A program made the position numbers and the translations under genes. From Paracoccus aminophilus JCM 7686 (GTDB taxonomy: Bacteria > Pseudomonadota > Alphaproteobacteria > Rhodobacterales > Rhodobacteraceae): a stretch of 64,000 bases of DNA. The DNA lies in assembly GCF_000444995.1 (NCBI RefSeq), contig NC_022041.1, forward strand, positions 2,516,001 to 2,580,000, in the 5' to 3' direction. This document shows positions 53,802 through 62,892 of this stretch, one piece after another (position 1 is the first letter of the stretch; each line of letters opens with the position of its first letter). The notes beneath the pieces were generated by a model. That model searched no databases, had not been told where the DNA came from, and was given only the letters and a program-made list of their open reading frames with translations.

Positions 53802-54050
53802 ATGACCGCGCAAAACCGTATCTTCGACGATCTCAGCAAACTGATGACCAATGCGATGGGCGTGGCCCAAGGCGCAAAGGACGAAGCGCAAACCGCCTTC
53901 AACGGCTGGATTGACCGCTGGCTGGCTGATCGCGACTTTGTGACCCGCGAGGAATTCGAAGCGGTCCGCGAAATGGCGATCAAGGCCCGGACCGAGAATG
54001 CCGAGCTGCGCGCGCGTCTTGATGCGCTGGAAGCTCGGGCCAAGGTCTAA
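53802..54050 (+). CDS. ubiK: UbiK-type accessory factor (BMFP domain)
   Basis: UbiK (YqiC) assists the aerobic ubiquinone-synthesis complex with UbiJ. The 82-residue protein has the family layout: NRIFDDLSKLMTNAMGVAQG, a middle helix with WIDRWLADRDFVTREEFEAV, and a C-terminal coiled coil, ENAELRARLDALEARAKV, that drives trimerisation. GAAAGG precedes the ATG. It is divergent from lgt and convergent with the DUF6476 gene, their ends overlapping by four bases. Confidence 0.9.
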   Translation: MTAQNRIFDDLSKLMTNAMGVAQGAKDEAQTAFNGWIDRWLADRDFVTREEFEAVREMAIKARTENAELRARLDALEARAKV

Positions 54051-54355
54051 GGCTTCACCCGATCCTTGAGCTTGCCTGTCCGGTCGTAAAGCAGCACCTC
54101 GCCCGTATCGGTCACCACCACCACCCAATCGCGGGCGAAGGTGACCGCTTCGGGCCTCGCGCCCTCGGGCAAGGTGATCTGAGCGGGCAGGTCCGGCAAA
54201 GGCGCACCCGCGCCCAGCCGGAGCCACAAGATCGCCACAATCGCCAGCACGCCGATGCCCATGACCACGGCAAGCCCCGTGACAAGGGCGCGCAGGTAGC
54301 GCAGCATCGGCAGAGCCTGCTCTGCCCCATTTTCTTCGTTGAATTTTCCGGACAT
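54047..54355 (-). CDS. DUF6476 family membrane protein
   Basis: This 102-residue protein has one membrane span (YLRALVTGLAVVMGIGVLAI and on to VAILWL) and a short extracytoplasmic domain (LPDLPAQITLPEGARPEAVT, VVVVTDTGEVLLYDRTGKLK). It matches DUF6476, a Rhodobacteraceae family of unknown function. GAGG six bases before the ATG supports the start at 54355. That start codon overlaps the rluD start on the other strand, both using CATG at 54353-54356. Its 3' end overlaps ubiK. Confidence 0.85.
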   Translation of the reverse strand: MSGKFNEENGAEQALPMLRYLRALVTGLAVVMGIGVLAIVAILWLRLGAGAPLPDLPAQITLPEGARPEAVTFARDWVVVVTDTGEVLLYDRTGKLKDRVKP

Positions 54356-55391
54356 GCCCGACCTCATCATCACCCTGCCCGACGGCACGACCGACAGGCT
54401 TGATAAAGCCCTTACCGCTTTCGCGCCAGAGGAAGCCGCGCTCTCGCGCTCGCGCCTGGCCAAACTGATTGCAGATGGCGCGATTTCCGGCCCGCTCGGC
54501 CCGGTCCTCGACGGCAAGGCCAAGGCCACCGCTGGCGATTACACCATCTCACTTGGCGAGCCCGAGCCGATCGAGGCCCAGCCCGAGGCGATTGCCCTCA
54601 ATATCGCCTATGAAGACGATGAGCTTATCGTGATCGACAAACCCGTCGGCATGGTCGTCCATCCCGCGCCGGGCAGCCCGTCGGGGACGCTTGTGAATGC
54701 GCTTTTGCACCATTGCGCGGGCAGTCTGTCCGGCATTGGCGGCGCCGCGCGTCCGGGGATCGTGCACCGGATCGATAAAGACACGTCCGGGCTTTTGGTC
54801 GTCGCCAAGACCGACCGCGCCCATCAGGGGCTCGCCAAGCAATTCGAGGACCACAGCGCGGCGCGGCGCTATCTTGCGGTGGCTTACGGCGTGATCGACG
54901 GCGCCGATGCCCGCCTCGCCGGGCTCAAGGGCACGAATTTCGAGCCAGGCGGCGTGCTCAAGATCACCTCGCTTCTCGGCCGTCACCCGACCGACCGCCA
55001 GCGTCAAGCCGTCAGTTTTGAGCACGGCCGCCATGCCGTGACCCGCGCCCGCATGATCGAAGCTTTCGGTACGCCGCCCTCGGCCATGCTGGTCGAATGC
55101 CGGTTGGAAACCGGGCGCACCCATCAGATCCGCGTCCATATGGCCTATGCCGGGCTGGGTCTGGTTGGCGATCCGACCTATGGCGGCAACCGCAAACTCT
55201 CGCCGAAATCGGTCAGCGAAGAGGCGGTGCGCGCGGTTGCAACCTTCCCGCGCCAGGCGCTTCACGCCGCCCATCTGGGCTTTTCACATCCGGTCACGGG
55301 AGCGTTATTATCGTTTAATAGCCAACTGCCTGACGACATGACAGAATTACTAGGACATTTGCGCGGCCGCCCGGGTTCAAGCACGATTTGA
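54354..55391 (+). CDS. rluD: Ribosomal large subunit pseudouridine synthase RluD
   Basis: RluD makes pseudouridines in helix 69 of 23S rRNA. The 345-residue protein has an N-terminal S4 RNA-binding domain (TDRLDKALTAFAPEEAALSR, LIADGAISG) and the synthase domain with DDELIVIDKPVGMVVHPAPG and the catalytic aspartate D141 in HRIDKDTSGLLVVAKTD. RTHQIRVHMAYAGLGLVGDP completes the family signature. No clear ribosome site precedes the ATG at 54354, which interlocks with the divergent DUF6476 start; a TTG at 54339 is the alternative. It is followed by rpoH on the same strand. Confidence 0.93.
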   Translation: MPDLIITLPDGTTDRLDKALTAFAPEEAALSRSRLAKLIADGAISGPLGPVLDGKAKATAGDYTISLGEPEPIEAQPEAIALNIAYEDDELIVIDKPVGMVVHPAPGSPSGTLVNALLHHCAGSLSGIGGAARPGIVHRIDKDTSGLLVVAKTDRAHQGLAKQFEDHSAARRYLAVAYGVIDGADARLAGLKGTNFEPGGVLKITSLLGRHPTDRQRQAVSFEHGRHAVTRARMIEAFGTPPSAMLVECRLETGRTHQIRVHMAYAGLGLVGDPTYGGNRKLSPKSVSEEAVRAVATFPRQALHAAHLGFSHPVTGALLSFNSQLPDDMTELLGHLRGRPGSSTI

Positions 55392-55464
55392 CCGTTTCGG
55401 AACCCCGCCCGCCCGTGCGCGTTTCAGCTATAACCTCGCTTTCTGCGGGAACAGGGATTTGCTC

Positions 55465-56364
55465 ATGGCAACTTACACGAACCTCCCGGCTCCGAGCCCC
55501 GAACAGGGGCTGAACCGCTACTTGCAGGAAATTCGCAAATTTCCGCTGCTCGAACCGGAAGAGGAATATATGCTGGCCAAGGCTTGGGTCGACCATCAGG
55601 ACCCGGGTGCCGCGCAGCGGCTGGTGACCAGCCACCTCCGCCTCGCCGCCAAGATCGCGATGGGTTATCGCGGCTATGGCCTGCCGCAAGCCGAGGTGAT
55701 TTCCGAAGCGAACGTCGGGCTGATGCAGGCGGTCAAGCGCTTTGACCCCGAGAAAGGCTTCCGACTCGCGACCTATGCGATGTGGTGGATCCGCGCCTCG
55801 ATCCAGGAATATATCCTGCGCTCGTGGTCGCTGGTGAAAATGGGCACGACCTCGGCGCAGAAGAAACTGTTCTTCAACCTGCGCAAGGCCAAGGCCAAGC
55901 TCGGCGCGCTCGAGGAAGGCGATCTCCGGCCCGAAAACGTCGCCCAGATCGCCAAGGATCTGAACGTGACCGAGCAAGAGGTCATCGACATGAACCGCCG
56001 CCTCTCGGGCTCGGACGCTTCGCTGAATGCGACCGTCGGCTCGTCCGAGGGCGAATCGACGGCGCAATGGCAGGATTGGCTGGAGGACGAGACCGCCGAT
56101 CAGGCTGGCAGCTTTGCCGAGGCCGATGAGCTCTCGACCCGCCGCTCGATGCTGCTTGAGGCGATGGATGTGCTCAACGACCGCGAAAAGGACATTCTGA
56201 TGGAGCGCCGCCTGCGCGACGAGCCGATGACGCTTGAGGATCTCTCGAGCCGTTATGACGTCTCGCGGGAACGGATCCGCCAGATCGAGGTGCGCGCCTT
56301 CGAAAAGCTGCAGGACCGGATGCGGGTTCTGGCGCAGGAAAAAGGCATGACGATCCCGGCCTGA
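55465..56364 (+). CDS. rpoH: RNA polymerase heat-shock sigma factor RpoH (RpoHI type)
   Basis: RpoH directs transcription of chaperone and protease genes after heat shock. The 299-residue protein has region 2 (LVTSHLRLAAKIAMGYRGYG, EANVGLMQAVKRFDPEKGFR, ATYAMWWIRASIQEYIL), the RpoH box QKKLFFNLRKAKAKL, and region 4 (YDVSRERIRQIEVRAFEKLQ). The sequence resembles RpoHI of Rhodobacter rather than RpoHII. AGGGA seven bases before the ATG at 55465 fixes the start. It lies 73 bases after rluD, as in other alphaproteobacteria. hsp20 in this window is a probable target. Confidence 0.96.
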   Translation: MATYTNLPAPSPEQGLNRYLQEIRKFPLLEPEEEYMLAKAWVDHQDPGAAQRLVTSHLRLAAKIAMGYRGYGLPQAEVISEANVGLMQAVKRFDPEKGFRLATYAMWWIRASIQEYILRSWSLVKMGTTSAQKKLFFNLRKAKAKLGALEEGDLRPENVAQIAKDLNVTEQEVIDMNRRLSGSDASLNATVGSSEGESTAQWQDWLEDETADQAGSFAEADELSTRRSMLLEAMDVLNDREKDILMERRLRDEPMTLEDLSSRYDVSRERIRQIEVRAFEKLQDRMRVLAQEKGMTIPA

Positions 56365-56395
56365 ACCCCGCGAGATGGGCCGGATCGCGTGCATG

Positions 56396-56429
56396 ACCGC
56401 CGACCCTCGGCCCTTGCCGTGGCGGCGGT
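56396..56429 (+). terminator. Possible rpoH terminator
   Basis: ACCGCCG (56396-56402) can pair with CGGCGGT (56423-56429) across a 20-base loop, followed by TTGTGCTTTT. The large loop makes this weak. Confidence 0.3.
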
Positions 56430-56597
56430 TTGTGCTTTTCGCGCCGATGGGCGGCGATAATGCTCTTTTGCCGCCCTTCCCGGGCAGATCGCCCATTGCC
56501 TTTGGCGGTCTTCCCGGCCATTTCCCGGAGCCATGGTTGACCGCCCCGTTTCCGCGCATAAGGTCAGGACCATGGGACAGGGATCTGCGGCGCCACC

Positions 56598-57617
56598 ATG
56601 ACTGCGCTTAACCAGTATCAGCGGCTCGAAGCGGTCGGCACTTGGCGGGAGACGCCGAAATCGCAGCGCAGGGACGTGATCGTCTCTGTCGGCGATGCCA
56701 CGCTGGTCTTGACCGATCCGCGCTCTGATATCCCTTTGGCCCATTGGTCCCTGCCTGCCGTGGTGCGTCTGAACCCCGGCAAGCGTCCGGCGCTTTACTC
56801 GCCCGGTGCCGGTGATGTCGACGAGAAGCTGGAAGTCGAAGACGATCTGATGATCGCCGCGATCGAGAAGGTCCATCGCGCGATCGACGCCAGCCGTCCG
56901 AACTCGGGCCGAATGCGCGCGAGCCTGCTGCTCTCGCTTGGCGCGGTTTGTCTTTTCGCGGCGGTGATCTGGCTGCCGCCCGCCATCGTTAACCATGCCG
57001 CACAGGTCGCCCCGCCCGCCCAGCGCAGCGAGATCGGCCAGATGATCCTCGGCGAAATCGAGCAGATCACCGGCAACGCCTGCCAGCGCCCTGCCGCCAG
57101 CGCCGCCGCCCGGGATTTTGCCGAACGCCTGCTCGGGCCCGGTCACCGCGTCGCGGTCCTGCCGACCAAGCTTGACGAAGCGATCCGTCTGCCCGGCCCG
57201 GTGACGGTGATCGGCAGCGATCTGATCTCTGGCCAGCATTCCCCCGAGGTCGCGGCGGGCTATATCCTGGCGGCCGAGGCCATCGCCCGGCGCGATGATC
57301 CGCTGTTCACGGCGCTGCGTTTTGCCGGGCCGCGCGCGGCCTTTCACCTGCTGACCTCGGGCGATCTCACGCGCGACGCGCTCGACGGCTATGGCGAGCG
57401 GCTTTTGAAATCGCCGCCCGCCCCCGCCGATGACGAGCGCCTTCTCAAGCTCTTCGAACAGGCCGGGGTGTCGAGCGTGCCCTATGCGCGTGCGCTTGAC
57501 CCGACCGGCGAGGCGACGCTTGGCCTGATCGAGGCCGATCCTTTCCGCACCGCTTTGCCCGCCGCTCTGCTTGACGACCGCGAATGGGTGGCCCTGCAGC
57601 AGATCTGCGATGAGTAA
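56598..57617 (+). CDS. Conserved membrane protein, possibly a degenerate M48-like domain
   Basis: I do not recognise this 339-residue protein by name. The first 100 residues are a cytoplasmic beta-rich region (RDVIVSVGDATLVLTDPRSD). One membrane span lies at about 107-130 (ASLLLSLGAVCLFAAVIWLP). The C-terminal part contains PGPVTVIGSDLISGQHSPEV followed by AAGYILAAEAIARRDDPL, laid out like the strand and active helix of M48 proteases but without HExxH. It would therefore be non-catalytic if related. It is 233 bases after rpoH and convergent with the SPOR gene (stops four bases apart). The M48 link is a suggestion only. Confidence 0.7.
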   Translation: MTALNQYQRLEAVGTWRETPKSQRRDVIVSVGDATLVLTDPRSDIPLAHWSLPAVVRLNPGKRPALYSPGAGDVDEKLEVEDDLMIAAIEKVHRAIDASRPNSGRMRASLLLSLGAVCLFAAVIWLPPAIVNHAAQVAPPAQRSEIGQMILGEIEQITGNACQRPAASAAARDFAERLLGPGHRVAVLPTKLDEAIRLPGPVTVIGSDLISGQHSPEVAAGYILAAEAIARRDDPLFTALRFAGPRAAFHLLTSGDLTRDALDGYGERLLKSPPAPADDERLLKLFEQAGVSSVPYARALDPTGEATLGLIEADPFRTALPAALLDDREWVALQQICDE

Positions 57618-57620
57618 CGC

Positions 57621-58757
57621 CTAGCGCGGATAAGCATCGGGAAAGCCCGCGCGGCGGATCCGGTCGAGCGCGATCACCAAGGTGCGGTGATTGTCGAAGG
57701 GCCCGGCAACGATGACATGGAGCTGCGGCCCATTGCCCTCGACATAGCTGCGCAGAACCGGCATGCCGAGCTTGCCCAGATGCGCGGCAGCGCGATCGGC
57801 ATTGCCGCCATTGCTATAAACGCCAACCTGCACATAGCGCGCCCCGGCTGCCAGAAGCGGGCGGATCGGTTCGTCGGTGCGTGCGGCCTGTTTGGTCGCC
57901 GCCGGACGCGGTTGGACCGCCTTCACCTTATCAGCAGCCCGTTGATCGCGGCGCTGTGCGGCAACGCGCAGGGGCTTTGGCCGCGCCTTGGGGCGCATCT
58001 GCTGGCTCGATGGATCGGTTGCGACCTGCGCGCCGCTTTCGCGGGCGCCGAGGGTCTGACTTGCGGCGGTCGCGACCGCCACCTCGGCCTCGGCGGCAGG
58101 CGCGGGTGACGCCACCGGGACCGGCCGGTTAAAGGCGAGCCGCGCGAGATCATTGCCCGCGAGCCCGTCGCAAAAGCCCTGACTCGGGTCCTTGCCGAGC
58201 CCAGCCCCCTCGCCCGGCGCCTGCCCTTTGCCGCCATTATAGCCGAGCAGATGGCACAGGTTCTGATTGGGCTTCAGCCCGCTGCCCATTTGCGCGCGCA
58301 GGGCCGGGGCGGCCTTGATCTCTGCCGCGATCAGCCGGGCGGGCGCGTCCGACACGGGTTCGGGACCAAGATCGGGCAAGAGCTGAAGCGGCTCGGCCTG
58401 TCCAACCAGCTCGCCGGGGCGTAGATTGGTGACGACGGTACGGGTCAAGGCCTCTTCGATCAGCGCGGCCCGCGACGGCTCTGGTCCCGGGCTGGGCGCG
58501 GTCGCGGCGAGCATGTCGGGCGAGAGCCTGCGCGCCGAGAAGGTCGGGGGATAGCCGCAGATCGGCGCCCCGTCGCGCGCCACCCTCGCCTGCCAAACTC
58601 CACTTCCCTGCCGCAGAAAAACGCAGCCCTTGCTGTCGATATACTGGCGCGCCGTGAAATCGGCGGGCGGCTCTTCCGCCGGCTGGGGGAGTGCTGCGAA
58701 AGCGGCGCCGCCCAAAAGCAGCGCCGCGGCGATGAAAATCAAGAGTGATCTGGCCAT
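57621..58757 (-). CDS. SPOR domain protein, exported
   Basis: This 378-residue protein has an N-terminal signal or anchor (SLLIFIAAALLLGGAAFAA), a region with paired cysteines (SKGCVFLRQGSGVWQARV, PICGYPPTFSARRLSP), a long Ala/Pro/Arg-rich linker, and a C-terminal SPOR domain (ARYVQVGVYSNGGNADRAAA, LHVIVAGPFDNHRTLVIAL). SPOR domains bind denuded peptidoglycan glycans at the division septum, so it probably acts in the periplasm in cell-wall processing. Two ATGs are adjacent (58760 and 58757). It lies 67 bases downstream of upp on the same strand orientation as the deo-type operon, but with a different role. Confidence 0.88.
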   Translation of the reverse strand: MARSLLIFIAAALLLGGAAFAALPQPAEEPPADFTARQYIDSKGCVFLRQGSGVWQARVARDGAPICGYPPTFSARRLSPDMLAATAPSPGPEPSRAALIEEALTRTVVTNLRPGELVGQAEPLQLLPDLGPEPVSDAPARLIAAEIKAAPALRAQMGSGLKPNQNLCHLLGYNGGKGQAPGEGAGLGKDPSQGFCDGLAGNDLARLAFNRPVPVASPAPAAEAEVAVATAASQTLGARESGAQVATDPSSQQMRPKARPKPLRVAAQRRDQRAADKVKAVQPRPAATKQAARTDEPIRPLLAAGARYVQVGVYSNGGNADRAAAHLGKLGMPVLRSYVEGNGPQLHVIVAGPFDNHRTLVIALDRIRRAGFPDAYPR

Positions 58758-58824
58758 CATCCTGTCCCGAACCGCGAGTCCAGACAGGTTTAGCCCAAGG
58801 GAATGAAGTCCGGGTTAACGGCGC

Positions 58825-59457
58825 TTATTTCGTGCCGAACATCCGGTCGCCAGCATCACCGAGACCCGGCACGATATAGCCATGCTCGTCGAGCCCCTCA
58901 TCCAGCGCGGCGGTCACGATCGGCACATCGGGATGGGCCTCCTTCATGCGCGCGACCCCTTCGGGCGAGGCGAGCAGGCACAGGAAGCGCAGGTTCTTGG
59001 CGCCTGCCTGTTTCAGCAGATCAATCGCCGCGACCGAGGAGTTCCCCGTGGCCAGCATCGGATCGACGACGATGGTCATCCGCATGTCCAACTCATTGGG
59101 AACCTTGGAATAATACTGCACCGGTTGCAGGGTTTCCGGATCGCGGTAAAGGCCGATGAAGCCCACGCGCGCCGCCGGGATCAGCTCGAGAATGCCGTCC
59201 ATCAGCCCGTTGCCCGCGCGCAGGATCGAGATCAGCGCCAGCTTCTTGCCCTCGAGCGTCGGCGCGACCATTTCCTGCATCGGCGTCTGGATCGTGGTGG
59301 TGGTGAGGTCCAGTTCCCGCGTGACCTCATAGGCGAGAAGCAGGCTGATCTCGCGCAGGAGCCTGCGGAAACCGGCGGTGGAGGTCGACTTGTCGCGCAT
59401 GATGGTCAGCTTGTGCTGAACCAGCGGGTGGTTCACGACGGTCAAATGCTCGGTCAT
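58825..59457 (-). CDS. upp: Uracil phosphoribosyltransferase
   Basis: Upp converts uracil and PRPP to UMP. The 210-residue protein has [20 protein letters not shown] at the N-terminus, [20 protein letters not shown], the PRPP loop [18 protein letters not shown] and the C-terminal [14 protein letters not shown]. Its ATG overlaps the add stop by four bases (ATGA). It is the last gene of cdd-deoA-deoB-add-upp, completing the route from cytidine and uridine to UMP. Confidence 0.97.
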   Translation of the reverse strand: MTEHLTVVNHPLVQHKLTIMRDKSTSTAGFRRLLREISLLLAYEVTRELDLTTTTIQTPMQEMVAPTLEGKKLALISILRAGNGLMDGILELIPAARVGFIGLYRDPETLQPVQYYSKVPNELDMRMTIVVDPMLATGNSSVAAIDLLKQAGAKNLRFLCLLASPEGVARMKEAHPDVPIVTAALDEGLDEHGYIVPGLGDAGDRMFGTK

Positions 59458-60413
59458 GAGAATTCCTTTCGCAGGCTTGTCTTTGTGTCAGTATCGCAAA
59501 ACGCCGCGTCGATAGCCCAGAGATTCATGCGGCGAAAGTCCTCATCGTGCCATCCGAAGGCTTCCGCCAGCCGATCATACTCTTTCCGCAGCGTCGTGCC
59601 AAAGAAAGGCGGGTCGTCGGTCGAGACCGTCACGCGCACGCCCGCATCCGCAAGCCGCGCAATCGGATGGGCACGCCAATCCTTGCACAGGCCCAAAGCG
59701 ATGTTCGAGCCCGGGCAGATTTCCAGCGTAATCTCGCGCTCGGCCAGATCGCGGACAAGCGCCGGATCCTCAATGGCGCGGATGCCGTGGCCGATGCGGG
59801 TGACGCCAAGCGCCAACGTGTCGCGGATGCTTTGCGGCCCGCCCCATTCGCCAGCATGGCTCGTGAGGCCGAGCCCGGCCTCGCGCGCGCAATCAAAGGA
59901 CCAGGCGAAATCCCGGGCCTTGCCCTCGGTCTCGGCCCCGCCCATGCCAAAGCCCGTGACCCAGCCTCCCGAGGTCTCCGCCGCGCAAATCGCGGCACGG
60001 CGCGCCCGATCGGGGCCGAAATGACGCACTGCAGTCAGGATGGCGCGACTGTCGATGCCGTGACGGCGCATCCGCGCGGCCACCTCTTCCATCGCGCCCA
60101 GATAATCGCGCCAGGCATGGAGATCGCCGCCGCCGCAGAAATCGGGCGAGATGAAGAGCTCTGTATAGATCGCGCCCTCCTCCGCGCAGGCGCCGAGCAC
60201 CTCCTCGAGCAGACGCGCATAATCGCGGGGCGTCGTCAGAACCGAGGTTGCCGCCTCATAGACGCGCAGGAAATCGGTAAAGCCGCGATAGGCATAGCCG
60301 CCCGCCTCGTCAAAGATCGGCGGCAGATCCACCCGCTTTTCCTGCGCGAGCGCGCGAATGAGAGCGGGCGGCGCCGCGCCTTCGAGATGGAGGTGGAGTT
60401 CGATCTTCTTCAT
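59454..60413 (-). CDS. add: Adenosine deaminase
   Basis: This zinc amidohydrolase deaminates adenosine and deoxyadenosine to inosine forms. The 319-residue protein has the metal motif [32 protein letters not shown] with histidine and glutamate, [23 protein letters not shown] and [16 protein letters not shown] with the catalytic aspartate pair. It could include adenine deaminase activity, as some short bacterial members do, but the sequence does not decide. Both ends overlap neighbouring genes by four bases, so it is translationally coupled in the salvage operon. Confidence 0.92.
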   Translation of the reverse strand: MKKIELHLHLEGAAPPALIRALAQEKRVDLPPIFDEAGGYAYRGFTDFLRVYEAATSVLTTPRDYARLLEEVLGACAEEGAIYTELFISPDFCGGGDLHAWRDYLGAMEEVAARMRRHGIDSRAILTAVRHFGPDRARRAAICAAETSGGWVTGFGMGGAETEGKARDFAWSFDCAREAGLGLTSHAGEWGGPQSIRDTLALGVTRIGHGIRAIEDPALVRDLAEREITLEICPGSNIALGLCKDWRAHPIARLADAGVRVTVSTDDPPFFGTTLRKEYDRLAEAFGWHDEDFRRMNLWAIDAAFCDTDTKTSLRKEFS

Positions 60414-61609
60414 CGGAGGTCCAGAAATGAGCGGCCCGGCCCAACGGGCGCGAGACCGAGGTGATCGGCCACCGAGGCCGCGACATCGACAAATGCGACC
60501 TGCCCGATCGGCTGCGCGCCATAGCCCCAGCCCAGCACCGGCACGCGCTCGCGGGTGTGGTCAGTGCCGCTCCAGCTTGGGTCATTGCCGTGATCGGCGG
60601 TGAAAATCGCGAGATCGCCGGGACGCAGACGCGCCATGAGCGCGCCCGCGATGCGGTCGAACCATTCAAGCGCCTGCGCATAGCCCTCGATATCGCGGCG
60701 GTGGCCATAGAGACTGTCGAATTCGACGAAATTGGCGAAGGTCAGACTGCCGGGCTCGGCCTCTTCAGCGAGCCGGAGCAGATGCTGCGCCAGATCGGCA
60801 TCGCTCTGACCCTTGTGGAGATGGCTGATGCCGCGATGGGAGAAAATATCGCCGATCTTGCCGATCGCATGGGTGACGCGCCCAGCCCCCGCCGCCCGGT
60901 CGAGAATGGTCTCCGCCGGGGCGGGAATGGCATAGTCATGCCGGTTGGCGGTGCGGCGAAACGCGCCCTCTTGCCCCAGAAAGGGCCGCGCGATCACCCG
61001 CCCGACCCGCATCGGATGGACCAGAGCCGCCACCTTTTCGCATAGATCCAGCAGGCGCCCGAGCCCGAAGGCCTCTTCATGCGCCGCGATCTGGAGGACC
61101 GAATCGGCGGAGGTGTAGCAGATCGGCCAGCCCGTGCGCAGATGCTCGGCGCCAAGCTCGGCGAGGATCTCGGTCCCCGAGGCATGGCAATTGCCAAGGA
61201 TACCACTTGTGCCTGCAAGCTCGGCGATTTGGCGCGTCAGCTCGGGCGGAAAGGCTGGGCGGGTCTTCGGGAAATAATGCCACTCGAAGGGCACCGGCAC
61301 GCCCGCGAGCTCCCAATGGCCCGAGGGCGTGTCCTTGCCGCGCGAGACCTCGCTGGCCGCGCCCCAAAGGCCCTGCGGCGTGGCGCCAAGCCCGGCCGCT
61401 TGCGCGCCCGAGGCCAGATGCAGCGCCGCGCCCAGCCCCAGCCGGTCGAGGTTCGGCAGCGCCAAGGCCCGCACCGCCGCGATATGGGCCAGCGTATTCG
61501 CGCCGCTGTCGGGACGCTCATCGTTGAAAAAGCCCGCCGCATCGGGCGCGCCGCCAATGCCGACGCTGTCCATGACGATCAGAAAGGCGCGGTTCTGGTC
61601 TCGGCTCAT
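60410..61609 (-). CDS. deoB: Phosphopentomutase
   Basis: DeoB interconverts (deoxy)ribose 1-phosphate and 5-phosphate, linking nucleoside phosphorolysis to central metabolism. The 399-residue protein is of the alkaline phosphatase superfamily, with FLIVMDSVGIGGAPDA at the N-terminus, DTPSGHWELAGVPV with the phosphorylated threonine, FSHRGISHLHKG, TFANFVEFDSLYGHRRDIEG and FTADHGNDPSWSGTDHTRE for the manganese site. ATGA overlaps join it to deoA upstream and add downstream. Confidence 0.97.
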   Translation of the reverse strand: MSRDQNRAFLIVMDSVGIGGAPDAAGFFNDERPDSGANTLAHIAAVRALALPNLDRLGLGAALHLASGAQAAGLGATPQGLWGAASEVSRGKDTPSGHWELAGVPVPFEWHYFPKTRPAFPPELTRQIAELAGTSGILGNCHASGTEILAELGAEHLRTGWPICYTSADSVLQIAAHEEAFGLGRLLDLCEKVAALVHPMRVGRVIARPFLGQEGAFRRTANRHDYAIPAPAETILDRAAGAGRVTHAIGKIGDIFSHRGISHLHKGQSDADLAQHLLRLAEEAEPGSLTFANFVEFDSLYGHRRDIEGYAQALEWFDRIAGALMARLRPGDLAIFTADHGNDPSWSGTDHTRERVPVLGWGYGAQPIGQVAFVDVAASVADHLGLAPVGPGRSFLDLR

Positions 61610-62892
61610 GCGAGGATCCTTTCGAGGATCAGCGGCCCCTGCGCGGGTGCCTCGCCGATCACATATGCGGCGCGGACCTGGGCGGCGGCGGCCTCTGCCT
61701 CGGCCTCACTCCGGGCATGGACCAGCGCCAGCGGCGCGCCCGTGCTCACCTGATCGCCCTTGCGCAGAAGCTGCGACAGGCCGACGCGTGGATCAATGCG
61801 GTCGCTCGCCCGGACCCGACCGCCGCCAAGCGCCACGACCGCGCGGCCAAGCGCCGTGCCATCGACCGCCGCGACAAAGCCCGCCCCACCGGCCTCGACC
61901 GCGCGCACCACCGGCGCGGGGCCAAGGTAGGTGTCAGGGCGCTCGATCAGATCGCATGGCCCGCCCTGCGCCGCGATCATGCGGCCAAAGATTTCCGCAG
62001 CGCGACCCGAGGCGAAAGCCTCGCTGGCCCGCGCGGGGTCGATCCCCGCAAGCGTCAGGCCCTCCCCCGCCAGATCCAGCGCCAAGGCACAAAGCGCCCC
62101 TTCGCCGGTGCGAAACGCCTCGAGCACCGCGCGGATTTCCAGCGCATTGCCGGCCGCAGGCGCGAGCGGCTGATCCATATCGGTGATGCAGGCCATGGTC
62201 TTGCAGCCCGCGCCATTTGCAGTCTCGACCAAGGCCCGCGCCAGATCCCGCGCCGTGTCGAGATCCCGCGAAAACGCGCCAGAGCCGCATTTCACATCCA
62301 AGACCAGCCCGTCGAGCCCCGCCGCGAGCTTCTTTGACAGGATCGAGGCAGTGATGAGATCAAGGCTCTCGACCGTGCCGCTTTCATCGCGGATCGCGTA
62401 AAGCCTGCGGTCGGCCGGGGCGAGATCGCCGCTCGCCGCGACAATCGCCGTGCCGACCTCGGCGGTGATGCGGCGCAGCGCAGCCTCGTCAAGATCGACC
62501 CGGCAGCCGGGAATGGCCTCGAGCTTGTCGAGCGTGCCGCCGGTATGGCCCAGCCCGCGCCCCGAGATCATCGGCACAAAGGCCCCCGCAGCTGCCAACA
62601 CCGGCGCAAGGATCAGGCTGACCGTATCGCCGATCCCGCCGGTCGAATGCTTGTCGAGCACCGGCCCCGGCAGATCCCAGCGCAGGACGCGTCCCGAATC
62701 GCGCATCGCCTCGGTCAAGGCAATCCGCCCGGCGCGCCCGGTGCCGCGCAGCAGAACCGCCATGGCAAAAGCCCCGGCCTGCGCATCGCTCAGCGTGCCC
62801 TCCGCGAGCCCGCGCGCGATCAGAGCCGCGCCGGAGGCGTCAAGCCCCTGCCCGTCACGCAGCGCGGCAATGACCCCGCGCGGGTCGCTCAT
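61606..62892 (-). CDS. deoA: Thymidine phosphorylase
   Basis: DeoA cleaves thymidine or deoxyuridine with phosphate to the base and deoxyribose 1-phosphate. The 428-residue protein has the phosphate and pyrimidine site DKHSTGGIGDTVSLILAPVL, MISGRGLGHTGGTLDKLEAI, DGLVLDVKCGSGAFSRDLD and a C-terminal alpha/beta domain (VSTGAPLALVHARSEAEAEA). The ATG at 62892 overlaps the cdd stop as ATGA, which fixes the start although the frame stays open upstream. Confidence 0.97.
   Translation of the reverse strand: MSDPRGVIAALRDGQGLDASGAALIARGLAEGTLSDAQAGAFAMAVLLRGTGRAGRIALTEAMRDSGRVLRWDLPGPVLDKHSTGGIGDTVSLILAPVLAAAGAFVPMISGRGLGHTGGTLDKLEAIPGCRVDLDEAALRRITAEVGTAIVAASGDLAPADRRLYAIRDESGTVESLDLITASILSKKLAAGLDGLVLDVKCGSGAFSRDLDTARDLARALVETANGAGCKTMACITDMDQPLAPAAGNALEIRAVLEAFRTGEGALCALALDLAGEGLTLAGIDPARASEAFASGRAAEIFGRMIAAQGGPCDLIERPDTYLGPAPVVRAVEAGGAGFVAAVDGTALGRAVVALGGGRVRASDRIDPRVGLSQLLRKGDQVSTGAPLALVHARSEAEAEAAAAQVRAAYVIGEAPAQGPLILERILA

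Noticed and set aside
55388..55434. rpoH promoter with TTGACC and TATAAC
   Set aside because: The two boxes are 35 bases apart, too far for one promoter; TATAAC alone has no suitable -35 element.
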